Source of the DNA: Gracilariopsis chorda
Lineage: Eukaryota > Rhodophyta > Florideophyceae > Gracilariales > Gracilariaceae
Assembly: GCA_003194525.1 (NCBI GenBank)
Contig: NBIV01000265.1
Span: 35,287-99,286, forward strand
DNA: 64,000 nucleotides
Reading direction: 5' to 3'
Part shown: in pieces, positions 54,250-64,000 of the stretch
Position numbering within the stretch: position 1 is the stretch's first letter
Layout of the letters: each line of letters begins with the position of its first letter
The notes under the pieces: generated by a model
Databases searched by the model: none
What the model saw: the letters and a program-made list of their open reading frames with translations, nothing else
Told to the model about the DNA's origin: nothing
Made by a program: the position numbers and the translations under genes

Positions 54250-56540
54250 AAGAATCTCTACCTTCAAGGTGACACCTCTAACTATTAGAGGGACGAATAT
54301 CCGCCCGCTTTCATAGGCTCGCTCTTCACCCTTTCGCACAATCAATGCTCCACTGTCATGTTTGCCGAAACTGTTACCTCCGCTACTCTCCTGTTTCTCT
54401 TGTGGCCGGTGGCGTATGCTGTTTCTTCTGCTCACAATTCCCGCTTCGCCAATGCCATAGCTGCACTTTCCAACATCGTCTCTCGGCAGGGAGAAGGAAC
54501 GGGCTTGACTGGAGAAGTCTGCTCAACGAATAGCGATTGCAGAGGAACTCGACAATGCATTGACGTGCGAGCTGGTGCAAGTCAAACCAATCTAGCCTTG
54601 TGTCCCTTTGCAGATTCCAATTGCATTTGCTTTGCCTTCGTGGTTTGTAATTCGAATGCTGACTGCGAGAAAGGAGAAGTATGCAATGAGGTATCTAACT
54701 CCAGACTTTGCACGAGTGGCAAAGTCCCCATAGTTCACGCAGATACTCCCACCCCATCCGCACGGCCTTCTGGCAAGCAGCTTAATTTTGAGAGGTGTTC
54801 AAAATCAAGTGAATGTGCAGGTAGTCGGAATTGTGTTGTGGCTGAAAACGGTGAATTCATTCAGTGCTCCGGAAGTGATACATGCTTCTGCCTAACAGAG
54901 AATTCTCGATGTGAGTCCACAAAAAATTGTGATGAAGGTGAAACTTGCCGTGGGATTGGACCGAGCCTTGTGTGTGTTCAATCTAGCCTTCCTGGTGTTC
55001 AACTGAACTTCGAAAAATGTCTTGCCACAGGTGATTGCAAAGGATCGCGTATATGTGTAGGAGTCAGGGATGGGAAACTTGAGTTATGCCAGAGCGCAGA
55101 TTCGTGCGTTTGTCGGACTGAAAAAATCTCTTGCACTTCAAGCGGAATGTGCGATGAAGGCGAAACTTGCCAGCAGTTCGGGAACGCAACCGTATGTGCT
55201 GCAAGAACGCTGAGCTTGGGTCCGCTGGTTGACGAACCAACCCCCTGCTCTGAAGGAGAAGGCTCATTGCCTATAAAGAATTGGTTTGGAGGCGTGTCAC
55301 CATGCACTCCTCTTTCTACTGCCACACCCACTCCTCTAGTGGCGCCTCCATGTGAATGCAATGGTGACAACGAATGTAGCGCTGATGAAGAATGTTTGGT
55401 TGACAGTACTGGTATTTGCAGGTGCATACCAAAACCCAATAGGTGCATATCCGTACATCACCTCCGTCGTTTGAACAAAAGCGATATGACTTATTCCACG
55501 CATCGTCTAGCTCGTGTACTGTGCGACGAACATAATAGCTGTGCTACTGCTCGTCATATTGTGGTGTACGAAGCGGTCCCGATGATGATGAGCACTTATT
55601 GCAATAGAGTTGGCTGCGTGCAGAAGATCATGCATGTAAACGGTGTCAGGTATCAACGAGGGAGAATGGTGAGTTCAAACTCGAAGGGCTTGATGTTCTC
55701 CACATTTTCTGCAAGGTACAACACCGGTATTGAAGAGAAGTTGCTTGGTGTGGCTATTCGAATTGGTCTCTAAGTCCGAAACCCACCGTTCGATATGCTG
55801 TACCTTGGAAGGATTTGACTCCTCACGCGAGTAGCGGTGCTGCTTCCTTCGACCATTGCCGTACGTCAGCCCAGTATCACTTGCACACGTATGGAACTCA
55901 AACAGCCTTTTTCCAGGCTATTATACTATTACATGTGCATGACCATCGGGTGCGATGTGCTTTAGCGAATTGGACCTACATTTCTACGTGTGCATCTTCT
56001 CTCTCGAATGACATGTCTCCTTATCAACTATCTCCGGATCTTTTTAGTTCTCCCCTGATTTCTTGCGTTGTTGGGAGCAACATGCTATTGCTATTGCAAA
56101 TGGTAGGCTATGGATGTGATCCACCTCAGGTCGAGTGCTTCACGTCGAAGAGATGCATTTTGTAATTATGATGTTCAATGATTGTATGCATGTGTGTGCT
56201 CATCGAGCTTTGTATAAGATGTTGGTTCTACAAATCACCAGGAACGTCGTGCTCAAACGCGTGGGTGGAAGATACGTCGGTAGGGTACAGGCAAGCTCTT
56301 TCGTGGGAGAGAACAACTGAATGCTGCATCCGTCAGAATTGATCTAGGTCAGGTCAGAAAACTTTAAGGTCATAGTGAAGTTACTGTACTGTCAATACCT
56401 TCGGTACTTTGAAAACTGGTCCCATATTCTCAAATGAACGAATGCTCTTCCAAGAGCATTTCTTTCAGATTGTGAAAGGTACCCCTCGGTATATTTCATT
56501 AGAAGGCTACTGTACAGCAGTCTGTGTCAGCATCATGCCG
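54250..56540 (+). repeat. Segmental duplication, copy 2 (carries paralogue C)
   Basis: This is the counterpart of 46735-48835, in direct orientation 7.5 kb away. About 170 bp at 56190-56360 has no counterpart in copy 1. Confidence 0.85.
54358..55773 (+). CDS. Secreted Cys-rich modular protein (paralogue C)
   Basis: This is a 471-residue near-twin of paralogue B, the same length to the residue, with the same signal peptide (MFAETVTSATLLFLLWPVAYA). It has six paired Cys modules, a seventh module (CSADEECLVDSTGICRC) and the C-terminal domain CISVHHLRRLNKSDMTYSTH. Changes relative to B are concentrated in modules 5-7 and the linker (for example QSADSCVCRTEKISC against RNANSCFCLTEKISC). The last 90 residues are virtually unchanged apart from TARHIVV for TAGHIVV. 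Both reading frames are intact, so both copies may be expressed. It is secreted, with unknown function. Confidence 0.88.
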   Translation: MFAETVTSATLLFLLWPVAYAVSSAHNSRFANAIAALSNIVSRQGEGTGLTGEVCSTNSDCRGTRQCIDVRAGASQTNLALCPFADSNCICFAFVVCNSNADCEKGEVCNEVSNSRLCTSGKVPIVHADTPTPSARPSGKQLNFERCSKSSECAGSRNCVVAENGEFIQCSGSDTCFCLTENSRCESTKNCDEGETCRGIGPSLVCVQSSLPGVQLNFEKCLATGDCKGSRICVGVRDGKLELCQSADSCVCRTEKISCTSSGMCDEGETCQQFGNATVCAARTLSLGPLVDEPTPCSEGEGSLPIKNWFGGVSPCTPLSTATPTPLVAPPCECNGDNECSADEECLVDSTGICRCIPKPNRCISVHHLRRLNKSDMTYSTHRLARVLCDEHNSCATARHIVVYEAVPMMMSTYCNRVGCVQKIMHVNGVRYQRGRMVSSNSKGLMFSTFSARYNTGIEEKLLGVAIRIGL

Positions 56541-57301
56541 ATGGGTGGAGATGTTCTTATAGGCTAAGAATAGTCTTATCTTTTTCCGCCAGAGCTATTG
56601 TGATTGGTGCCCTGCTCGAGACATCGAGAGGGCAGCCTCCTCGACTCTAATCATCATCAATCCAACTATTATCTTGTTGTAAATTTGTTTCCGTTTTGAT
56701 TGTACTCCCGCTCTACTATTGAAGGATAACATCTGAGCAATGGTAGACATATCTGCAGATCTGCGGGCAGATACCGGCGACAACAGTGAAACATGCTGCG
56801 TGTTGTATTATTGAAGCATACCAAAAATTTCTTCCAACCATCCTGCCAACAATGCCATTGAAGAACCTTGGAGATATACCGGATACCGCAGCGGACAACA
56901 ATGGTGAACTAAGGGGAGTACTGTTGCCTCTGTATGGGATGAAGTAGAACCGCCCTGCTGACAGTCTACTTTCATCTCTCTTTCCATCTTCATGTTGAAA
57001 TAGTGCCTGTTTGCACGGTGTATCTGCATTGTGATCATGTTGTCGCCTATTTTTCACGCTTATTCTATATCTTAGCGTAGGCCGTGATTCTTGTCATCTT
57101 TCGTCTGTAACAAAATGCCGACAAAATGTTTACGGCGAATCATTGTAGAGACACATCAACTCTCTCTAGAGAGAAACAACAGAAGTGTGCACTGCCCTTT
57201 TCTGAACCTGCATAAATATGGATGATCAGACTCATCTCGTAGTGGGGAGAACGATATCGTAACATAATTTGATCAGTCTCCTCGGAATCATCAACCTCAA
57301 A
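56541..57301. other. Upstream region of the Spondin_N gene, no gene
   Basis: Only short shadow ORFs are seen. A TATA-like string (CATAAATATGG) at about 57213, roughly 90 bp before the next start codon, could be its promoter. Confidence 0.4.
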
Positions 57302-57976
57302 ATGAGTTCAATCATCCTTTTTCCCATCCTCGCGATCTATGCTCTCATAGGGCAATCTCAGGCGATGTGTTCCGGTGAAGCTGTGTACCAAGTAATATTC
57401 AACAACATGCTCACCCCTCAAACCTTTGGTTCAAAGATTCCGGAAACTGGTCTCAACTTTTCTCCGCTAGCAGCCGTTTCGCATTCTAATCGTCAATCCT
57501 TCCTGACAGTACGTGGCTTCGCAAGCCCACAAGTGGAACAAATTGCGGAAACCGGTATGAACGGCCGTTTCTTAGCTCTTGCTGAGAACCTAAAAGGCGC
57601 AGAACAAGGCGTTCGCGATGTGGCCGGAGGCATGGGTGCTGGACCTGGGATGAATCAGACTGTAGAGCTTACGGTCAACTGCGAAAATCCATTTATCACT
57701 GCACTAAGCATGATAGCTCCTTCCCCAGATTGGATTGTCCAAGTGAACAACATGAACACCCTCGACATGAATGGTGAGTTCAGGCAAAGACTGGGTGGTA
57801 ACCTTATCGCGTACGATGCAGGTACAGATGACGGCGGGGATTTTACGGCGGCAAGTGATGCAAGCTTCGACATGCCATCTGAACCTCAAAAGAATATTGC
57901 TCCGCTGTTTGAGGATGAAACTGATCCATTTGATGGGCGCATGGTCGGCACGTATGTATTCGTTCGCATCATGTAG
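57302..57976 (+). CDS. Secreted Spondin_N-domain protein
   Basis: This is a 224-residue intronless protein with a signal peptide (MSSIILFPILAIYALIGQSQA). Met 57302 is preferred over Met 57269 because it puts the hydrophobic core directly at the N-terminus and has an A at -3. The mature part matches the Spondin_N fold: YQVIFNNMLTPQTFG, SPLAAVSHSNRQSFL, FASPQVEQIAETGM, the hallmark APSPDWIVQVNNMN and the metal-binding-type AYDAGTDDGGDF. In animals this domain occurs in F-spondin and mediates matrix contacts; stand-alone forms occur in bacteria and algae. Two Cys (MCSG and VNCE) could pair. It is probably extracellular. It is the last gene of the island of secreted-protein genes, all on the plus strand. 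Confidence 0.88.
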   Translation: MSSIILFPILAIYALIGQSQAMCSGEAVYQVIFNNMLTPQTFGSKIPETGLNFSPLAAVSHSNRQSFLTVRGFASPQVEQIAETGMNGRFLALAENLKGAEQGVRDVAGGMGAGPGMNQTVELTVNCENPFITALSMIAPSPDWIVQVNNMNTLDMNGEFRQRLGGNLIAYDAGTDDGGDFTAASDASFDMPSEPQKNIAPLFEDETDPFDGRMVGTYVFVRIM

Positions 57977-60900
57977 TTAGAAAACAAGCATGGAGGCTTT
58001 GTTATTCAATTTGTTCATGCACTGCTTTCGAAATGAATGGGATGCGAATTTCTATATGAAGAGGTTAGAGCTCTTGCTTGTTTTTATTGTTTGTAGGTCG
58101 TGTTCCTAACTCGGAAAGCACGGTAAGCCTTCTCAATCAGGGAAGGCCAGCACTAGCTCCGGCTATTTTTGGATGCCGTCTGGGGAGTCCATCTCGCTGG
58201 GAGGCGGCTACTCAACTCTTCTTGTCGGCGTTCGCAAGCGCCAACGAAGTTGGAAGTGATCGGCGGTCTCTAATAATTTTGACATGCACAGCTCTTGCTT
58301 GATTCCATTCTCCAATAAAGAAGATCAGCGTGCATTCGTAGTAGATTCATCTTATTTCGTAGTTCTTATAGTCGGCTGTACCGTTACGCTTTCTGGTAGG
58401 GGCGATAATGAAGACACATGACCCCCCGAATTGTAACTTTTGGGTGAAGCACGGTCTTCGGGCACATGCAGTTCCACCCGTCAATGTGTGCCGATATTCT
58501 GGAAAGGCTACAAGAGACTCCGAAGTTACGTTGGACGAGGAAGTGAAATGGAATGCGATTGGGTCTATTAGCTACGGGAATGTCGGGTAAAACTTAACCT
58601 TTCAACTTTTGAGAGTTAATATATTTCCCCCGAAATTAGGGGCACTGGCTGTTTGGTTTCTACACCAAAAACTGAAAAAAATCGTGGACAAGTTCGTACC
58701 CACGGCCCATTGGGCAAAAGGCGGACATTTAGACAGTGCAAACGAAGTGTAGAAACGAATTGTCCAAGGATATAGTCACCACCAACTGAGAAGTTGTGGT
58801 AACCACTTCGTCAAAACATCAGGAATATCCATGTGCTACAGTAGCATATTTAACTGCTAGCCCACAATGTAGCGTCGCCCTTGACGTAGTTTTGCGTTGC
58901 ACGCCTAAACAATTACCGTAGATTCTTGCCATTTTCGGACACCAGACATCCAAATGCAGCCATCCAACGCCGCAGAACAAACAAGAAAAGCTTCAAACTT
59001 CGCCAGGCACATACGTCATCCTACTTTCCCACCGCCATTTTTCGCTCATCAACTTAGTACATATGACGCTTATCAAAAGCCCGATGTACCTTCATCAGCA
59101 CAGGGTGTGCACACTGCGTCAAAGTCTTGCAACAGAAAGACGAGGAAGACACTCGGTCTTCGTTTGTAAAATTGCTCCATTGGGTATATGAAACGGAAGA
59201 TTTCATGCAGTACAGTGTGTCGAAGTCTGAATAAACGGATTTTTTGACGTTAAAAAACCAGGAGAGGGTCGGCGGTGACGTTTGAGATTGTCCAAGGCTT
59301 GGGGTTGCTTCATGAGCGACCCCAAGAACGGCGCGCGGCGTCTGTCTCAGGATACAAGCCCCCCGTGTCTAGCGCGCATGCAAAAACGACAAAAAAGGAC
59401 AGCTTTTGCAGACAATGCGACGTTGTCTGTCCAGGTGTAGAAACGGCCTTAAATACACACACTCACCAAAGGAGCTGATGTCTTGATGAAGCTAGCTAGC
59501 AGTGGGTATAAGAAGATGTCTGCGTGCTACTAAATCGACGAGTCGACTATCACAAAGTCCACGAGTAGAGTAGTGATTTCATCCCTCTTCAGCGAGCTAG
59601 AAGGCAGAGGCTCGTCACTGTCTCAGTGTGCTCAAGAAGTACGAGTATGATACCGCCAGGCCCCAAAAAGAATTGGATCATGCGAATGACAACTGATGTG
59701 CATTAGATAGTCACTCTCATAAACGTACAGTGTCTGGCGCCGAGGGCTTTTTATGCCGGCATGAAACGACATAGCAACAAGAAATTCATCTCGTCTTGAA
59801 GGTCAATAGAAACTTGCTGATTCCACTTCTTGCTAGATGTCTTCGTAGAAGAGCGGACGTTGCTTCTTTTGAAGGTACGATGTTGCCATTATGTTGTGTG
59901 ACTTACAGCCTCGTGTCTGACTGACATTACACCGCAACTATGGCCCTTAGGAATAGTAATGCGAAGATGGGCTTTCGAGCGGAGGAGACGAAAGATGTTC
60001 TCAGTGGGATCCGCGTTGTGGGTTCGTAGGTGAGGGGAGAGGAAATAGCATTGTCTGTTTGCCAAACAGAGCTAGTACAATTGTGTTATGGAGGAACGAG
60101 TTACAAGGATCGTTCAACAGAAGCAGTAAAGGTCATGTGTGATGTGTATCTCGAGTGACTTTGGCACTGGTAGCAGCGTTTGCCTTCAGGGTGTGTGCTT
60201 GTGAAGTACAAGAGCATTGTAACTTTCTCCAACTGAGAAGCAAAGTTATCAGGAGTCGAGTGAAAGCGGGCTAGTTTACCATGGATCGCAATGTTTCTTT
60301 TGTACTACACGCAGGGTACATGGATGGCATTTGTGGGTATGCTCAAAGTTGGTTGCCAGATAATGATGAAAATACAAAATAGCGTAGGGGTGGTTGGACA
60401 TCGAATAGAAAGCATGAGGTGGCATTCATTGTACTATGGTAAAACGTTTACGGCAGTGTGGCCATGGCTGCAAGTGTTTTCTGCTGCAAGATAAGTTTTC
60501 AAATGGGGATGGACGGCGGTGGCCAGGACGCCAATACATGTGAAAGTTAATCGTAGAGAAATAATAAAGAAAAAAGCGAGCGTGAATCGAGAAAAGAGTT
60601 TGGTAGTGGGTGCATGAAGATTATGCGGGCATCATGTTGGACAGCGCAATATTCGCGTGCAGTTTCGTCCAAGTCAGTCGCAGACGCCTTGGCACGAAAG
60701 ATGGACAAATTACAAACGCCACTTTCCAAGCCAATACTCCGAAGCGCGCTCGGGGCGCACGAACAAGTTTGAACAACGAAATCGGACTGAATGACATTGC
60801 GGATAAACGCTTGCAATCTGTTGACAATGAGGGTAGCATGGAACAGTGGCGTGACAAACGCAGAGCACGCGGCGGGTGCAGACGGCACGTGCACGCTGCG

Positions 60901-61573
60901 CGCTGATTGGCGGAAGCTGTGGCACAACAAAGCGACTTACGTAAGCCACGTAGCGCGTTCTCCGCGCCGAACGGCGGCCAATGAGCGCTCGTGGCGCGCG
61001 CTGTGCGCGGCGAGCGCAGCGCACGCGTGCTCTGTCCGCGCTTGTGATTCGTCGCACGCAGCGCGTGACGCACGCTGTGGCGCGTGCTGAGTGGCTGCTC
61101 ATGAGCTCGCCGTGACACATGGTCACGCTGCTCCGGCCGCGTTGAGCTCAACTCATGCCCCACACGTGGCGCGCGGGTGTCTATGTACTGTTGTGGATCG
61201 AACGTCTGACATCGTGTCGAGGTTCTATCTTCTTACAACAATGGACGGCACAACTCTGTCGGGAGCTTGCCCTAGCTCCGGAAGATTTGGGGCGCTTATA
61301 TAGGGATACTACGCGACCTTTAGGCTACTGGGCTTCAATGGAATACGTACAGAACACGTATGAATTGTTCTCTTCAGAGTTATACGTGTTCTCTAACTTC
61401 TGCCGTCAACAAGTGGTACGTTATCCCACAACTGTAAAGGCTGGTAACAGGGTTGCACCCGGGAAGCGCATCTGCTCCCTGCTGGGCGCAGCAAAGCTGC
61501 GCCACCTCCGCAACAGCGCCGTTTTGGGGCAACATCTGTGAGGACACGCAATTTGTACGGCTGCACTATCGGC
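57977..61573. other. No gene recognised
   Basis: There are scattered ORFs under 75 codons and, at about 60880-61170, a very GC- and CpG-rich patch (GCGCGCTGTGCGCGGCG-like) that creates long Arg/Ala ORFs on both strands by composition alone. No repeat family or RNA gene is evident. Confidence 0.4.
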
Positions 61574-61594
61574 TGTTGTAATTTAGTGTCAGTT

Positions 61595-61633
61595 GCATTT
61601 GTAATCTTGTCCAACTCTCTTGATTACAAATGC
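61595..61633. repeat. Hairpin in the probable copia 2 LTR
   Basis: Perfect 12-bp arms GCATTTGTAATC and GATTACAAATGC surround a 15-nt loop, upstream of the TATA-like string. Confidence 0.7.
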
Positions 61634-62421
61634 AGACCTCTCCTAATTACGTACATTTTAATTAGAATTGTAGGACTATAAAGAGCGGCCGGCGGCGCTG
61701 ACCCGAGCACCACCGGCCGGAGGGATCAACACCCTCCACAACCTTTCACATGGTAGCACTCGCTCAACCCTCCCCGCCGCCTCTCCCCTCGACAACCGCT
61801 GACCAACCTTCAACCGGCGCTCCGCAACGCTCTGTACCGAACCATTCCTTGGACCCACGGAAGCATCAACATACAACCTTTCTCTTCTCGCTGATAAACG
61901 GCTTTTTTTTTTCATCTTGTATCTTTGTGGTATTTGTTTTTCTTCTTTTTTTCATCTCTTTTCGTCGAACGGATAAAGGCGTGGTAGCTTGCAAGCTGAG
62001 CACCGGTACGGGAATCGATTGGGCACTTGAAGTAATCTGCTAGATTTGACATTCCTTCCGGATAACCGGCTCTGCTGGGGGAGGCTCTGTCTGCTAGTGG
62101 TGACACGGTGTGTCGTCGTTTGGCCCAAGCTACCGCATACGCCGGTGGAGTTTTGTACTATCTCCTTCAACCTATCGCTCCGCAGAACGCCGCGCAGCAT
62201 TCCTGCAAGAGGCCAGAAGGGGTCAACTGGTGAAAACTTATCTTCAGTTAGTAACCTCCCTTGGAAGCTTCGTAAGGATTCAAGGCACTTTGCTTCTTTT
62301 CGCGAGAAGCTTAGCAGGCAGATCAAAGCGACTCACCGGGAGAGTGTGACCCGGTTCCAGGGGTTGAACCCTTAGGGTAGCGGAGGTAGTTTCTCCTGTC
62401 AGTGCGCCCGCTCGAAGGAAG

Positions 62422-62497
62422 ACTAATAAAAGGTACCTCGCTAGCCAGAGGTCAAGCAGACTAACAAAAGGTACCTCGATAACCAGAGGTCAATTCA
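62422..62497 (+). repeat. Two 38-bp tandem units in the copia 2 leader
   Basis: Two units sharing AAAAGGTACCTCG and CCAGAGGTCAA stand back to back 30 bp before the gag start codon. Confidence 0.85.
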
Positions 62498-62524
62498 CTC
62501 TTTCTCTACTCACAAGGCATCAAC

Positions 62525-64000
62525 ATGAGTGAGAACAGAGAAGAAGGCAAGCGCACTATTCCCCGCCTTAAAGGATCCTCGGACTATTACACATGGAGGA
62601 TCTACATAAGGGACTTGATGAATGTTGACCAAGTTCTCTTCGTCTTAACCGAACCCAGACCATTGGAAGGCGAGAGCTCAGCCCAAGCCCGCCGCCGATG
62701 GGATGATGCGGATCGAAAAGCTCGTTCGATTATTGTTCAAAACCTTGGAACACAACCAGTAGTTGCCGTTTCTGAATTACTGGAACGCGAACAATGTTCT
62801 GCGTTGGACGTCTGGAGGAAACTGGAGGGTACGTACAAGAAGGATAACATCCAAACCAAGATGAACCTTCGACAGCGCCTGAACAATCTCGTTTTCAAGG
62901 ACGATGGAAATATCCTTGAACATCTCCACGAAATGGAAACAATCTTTCTAGAACTGGCACGCCTAGGAGATGCTCTCAACGATAAGGAGAGAACTGCTTG
63001 CTTACTCAGAACTCTACCAGACTCTCTTATGGCTATCACACTACTTGCAGACGCCAACGATATGGAACATGACCAAGTTGCTTCTTTGATAAGATCAGAA
63101 ATGGACAGACGCAAACACAGGGACTCGAGAAACCAAACAAGCCCCGCACCTCCACCACCAAATACACAGCACCCCTACATGGCTGCGAGAAAGACATCCT
63201 TAATTTCCTCCGTGAAGAAAAGGAAGTCTAAATCCATTAGATGTTGGCATTGTGGAAAACTAGGTCACATTCGTTCCGAATGCCGGTTGAGAAAAGAAAA
63301 CAACCCCAACCAAAACCATCGCAGGGGTCCCCAAGCCAACAAACACAAACACCAACCATCTAGTACTGGAAACAGGAACTGGGACTCCAACGGAGGATCA
63401 AACAAACCCTCAAGTCACTACAACCGCAACCCCCAGCCCCGAGGTTTCGTAGCTATTGCCGAAGCTAAATATTGTTCAGTGAACAATGGAACTACAACCT
63501 GGCTGGATTGTGGAGCGACTCATGTGTTTGTAAACGACAGAAACCTCTTCTGGGATTATGAGCCTGTGGAAAATGAGTCCGTCCGAACATGCGACAGACA
63601 ATCGGAAATAGTTGGAGCAGGGACAATTATGCTGCCAGTAGGAGACGGAATAAGGTTACCTGCGAAGCACACACCTTCGTTTGACTCAAACCTTATTTCA
63701 TTATACGTCTTATCACAGCACACAAACGTTTCCTTTTCCAACGAAGACTCCTTTCATGGATTTGTCCTAAGTGACGTCAAAAACGGGAAAGAACTTCATC
63801 GCTGCAAAGCTAAAAACGGTTTGTACCCACTACCAAAGCCGATCGCTCCATCGACAGCCCAAACCGCACAAGTCATGCCCGGAAACACAGCAATTGACTG
63901 GCATGAAAAAACTCGGACACCCCGGCAAGGACAGGTTGCTTCGCACAATCCCGCAATCTTCAGGAATTCCTAACCTGCCACCGACGGAAATCGAAAACAT
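62525..64000 (+). CDS. Copia 2 gag-pol: gag, zinc knuckle, protease, start of integrase (partial)
   Basis: Met 62525 opens a 482-codon ORF. The gag part (RLKGSSDYYTWRIYIRDLM through LLRTLPDSLMAITLL) is a UBN2/retrotran_gag-like copia gag. A CCHC knuckle CWHCGKLGHIRSEC lies near residue 240. Protease has WLDCGATHVFVND with Asp-Cys-Gly in place of the usual Asp-Ser-Gly. SFDSNLISLYVLS and NGLYPLPKPIAP lead into the pre-integrase motif DWHEK. Within an A-run at about 63906-63911 one extra base shifts the frame, so the ORF ends at 63973. In the shifted frame the motif goes on as KLGHPGKDRLLRTI to the window edge. This copy is therefore probably broken at the start of integrase, and the rest is out of view. 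Confidence 0.88.

Larger units (their letters stand above)
61574..64000 (+). mobile_element. Ty1/copia element 2, 5' part (continues beyond window)
   Basis: It has the same family and domain order as copia 1 but the opposite orientation. A TG start at 61574 (TGTTGTAATTTAG) with a TATA-like CTATAAAG at about 61676 is a plausible LTR start. It cannot be confirmed because the 3' LTR is outside the window. The gag-pol gene starts at 62525. Confidence 0.6.

Noticed and set aside
60621-61163. 180-codon minus-strand ORF
   Set aside because: It arises from a CpG-rich patch; long ORFs occur on both strands and the product is Arg/Ala/Ser-rich with no motif.
1-64000. Bacterial or viral genome origin
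   Set aside because: The mixture of Helitron, Harbinger, piggyBac and chromovirus elements with signal-peptide genes is eukaryotic nuclear; there are no operons or ribosome-binding sites.

Overview
This window is eukaryotic, very repeat-rich nuclear DNA. Its genes are intronless and encode secreted proteins. They sit among LTR retrotransposons, a Helitron and PIF/Harbinger and piggyBac DNA transposons. There are no bacterial operons, rRNA genes or convincing tRNA genes. Intron-poor genes packed among such elements, a Myb/SANT-like ORF beside a Harbinger transposase, and secreted Cys-rich paralogues would suit a florideophyte red alga of the Chondrus type. That placement is inference, because no species-diagnostic gene is present.

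Layout. 1-3.5 kb: one unassigned ORF (784-1221), otherwise nothing recognisable. 3524-6201: a compact PIF/Harbinger element with 26-bp TIRs, a DNA-binding ORF with one internal stop, and an apparently intact DDE transposase that meets it tail to tail. About 6.4-38.8 kb: one old Ty1/copia element on the minus strand, split into pieces by nested insertions. These are a complete Ty3/gypsy chromovirus (7544-18872, LTRs 902 bp), an unclassified insertion (about 18919-19844), a 263-bp solo LTR (21450-21712, TSD GTTTG) and a second, older Ty3/gypsy element (22354-38237, TSD GTTGC). The second gypsy element is itself interrupted by a 6.8-kb Helitron (28863-35659). Removing the insertions rejoins the copia reading frame to about 3.9 kb, the normal size, and rejoins the gypsy integrase exactly at the Helitron.

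The most interesting observation: both gypsy elements carry, between the chromodomain and the 3' LTR, a long gene on the opposite strand (17797->16094 and 37680->36481). The two products are diverged but alignable with conserved spacing. This looks like an antisense accessory protein family of these red-algal-type chromoviruses.

38.8-43.5 kb: a GC-rich tandem repeat and otherwise empty DNA. 43.5-58 kb: the cellular gene island, with three secreted Cys-rich paralogues sharing an unrecognised C-terminal domain and one secreted Spondin_N-type protein. Two of the paralogues are nearly identical and lie in a segmental duplication. Between them are a TIR-bearing non-autonomous element, a Helitron 3' fragment, and a piggyBac element whose transposase gene is cut by a solo gypsy LTR (51004-51810, TSD AAAAA). 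58-61.5 kb: no gene recognised. 61.6-64 kb: the 5' part of a second copia element of the same family, on the plus strand, running off the window.

Relative ages follow from nesting and LTR divergence. The copia is oldest, then gypsy 2 (LTRs about 85% identical by eye), then the Helitron inside it. Gypsy 1 (LTRs about 97% identical) is the youngest complete LTR element.
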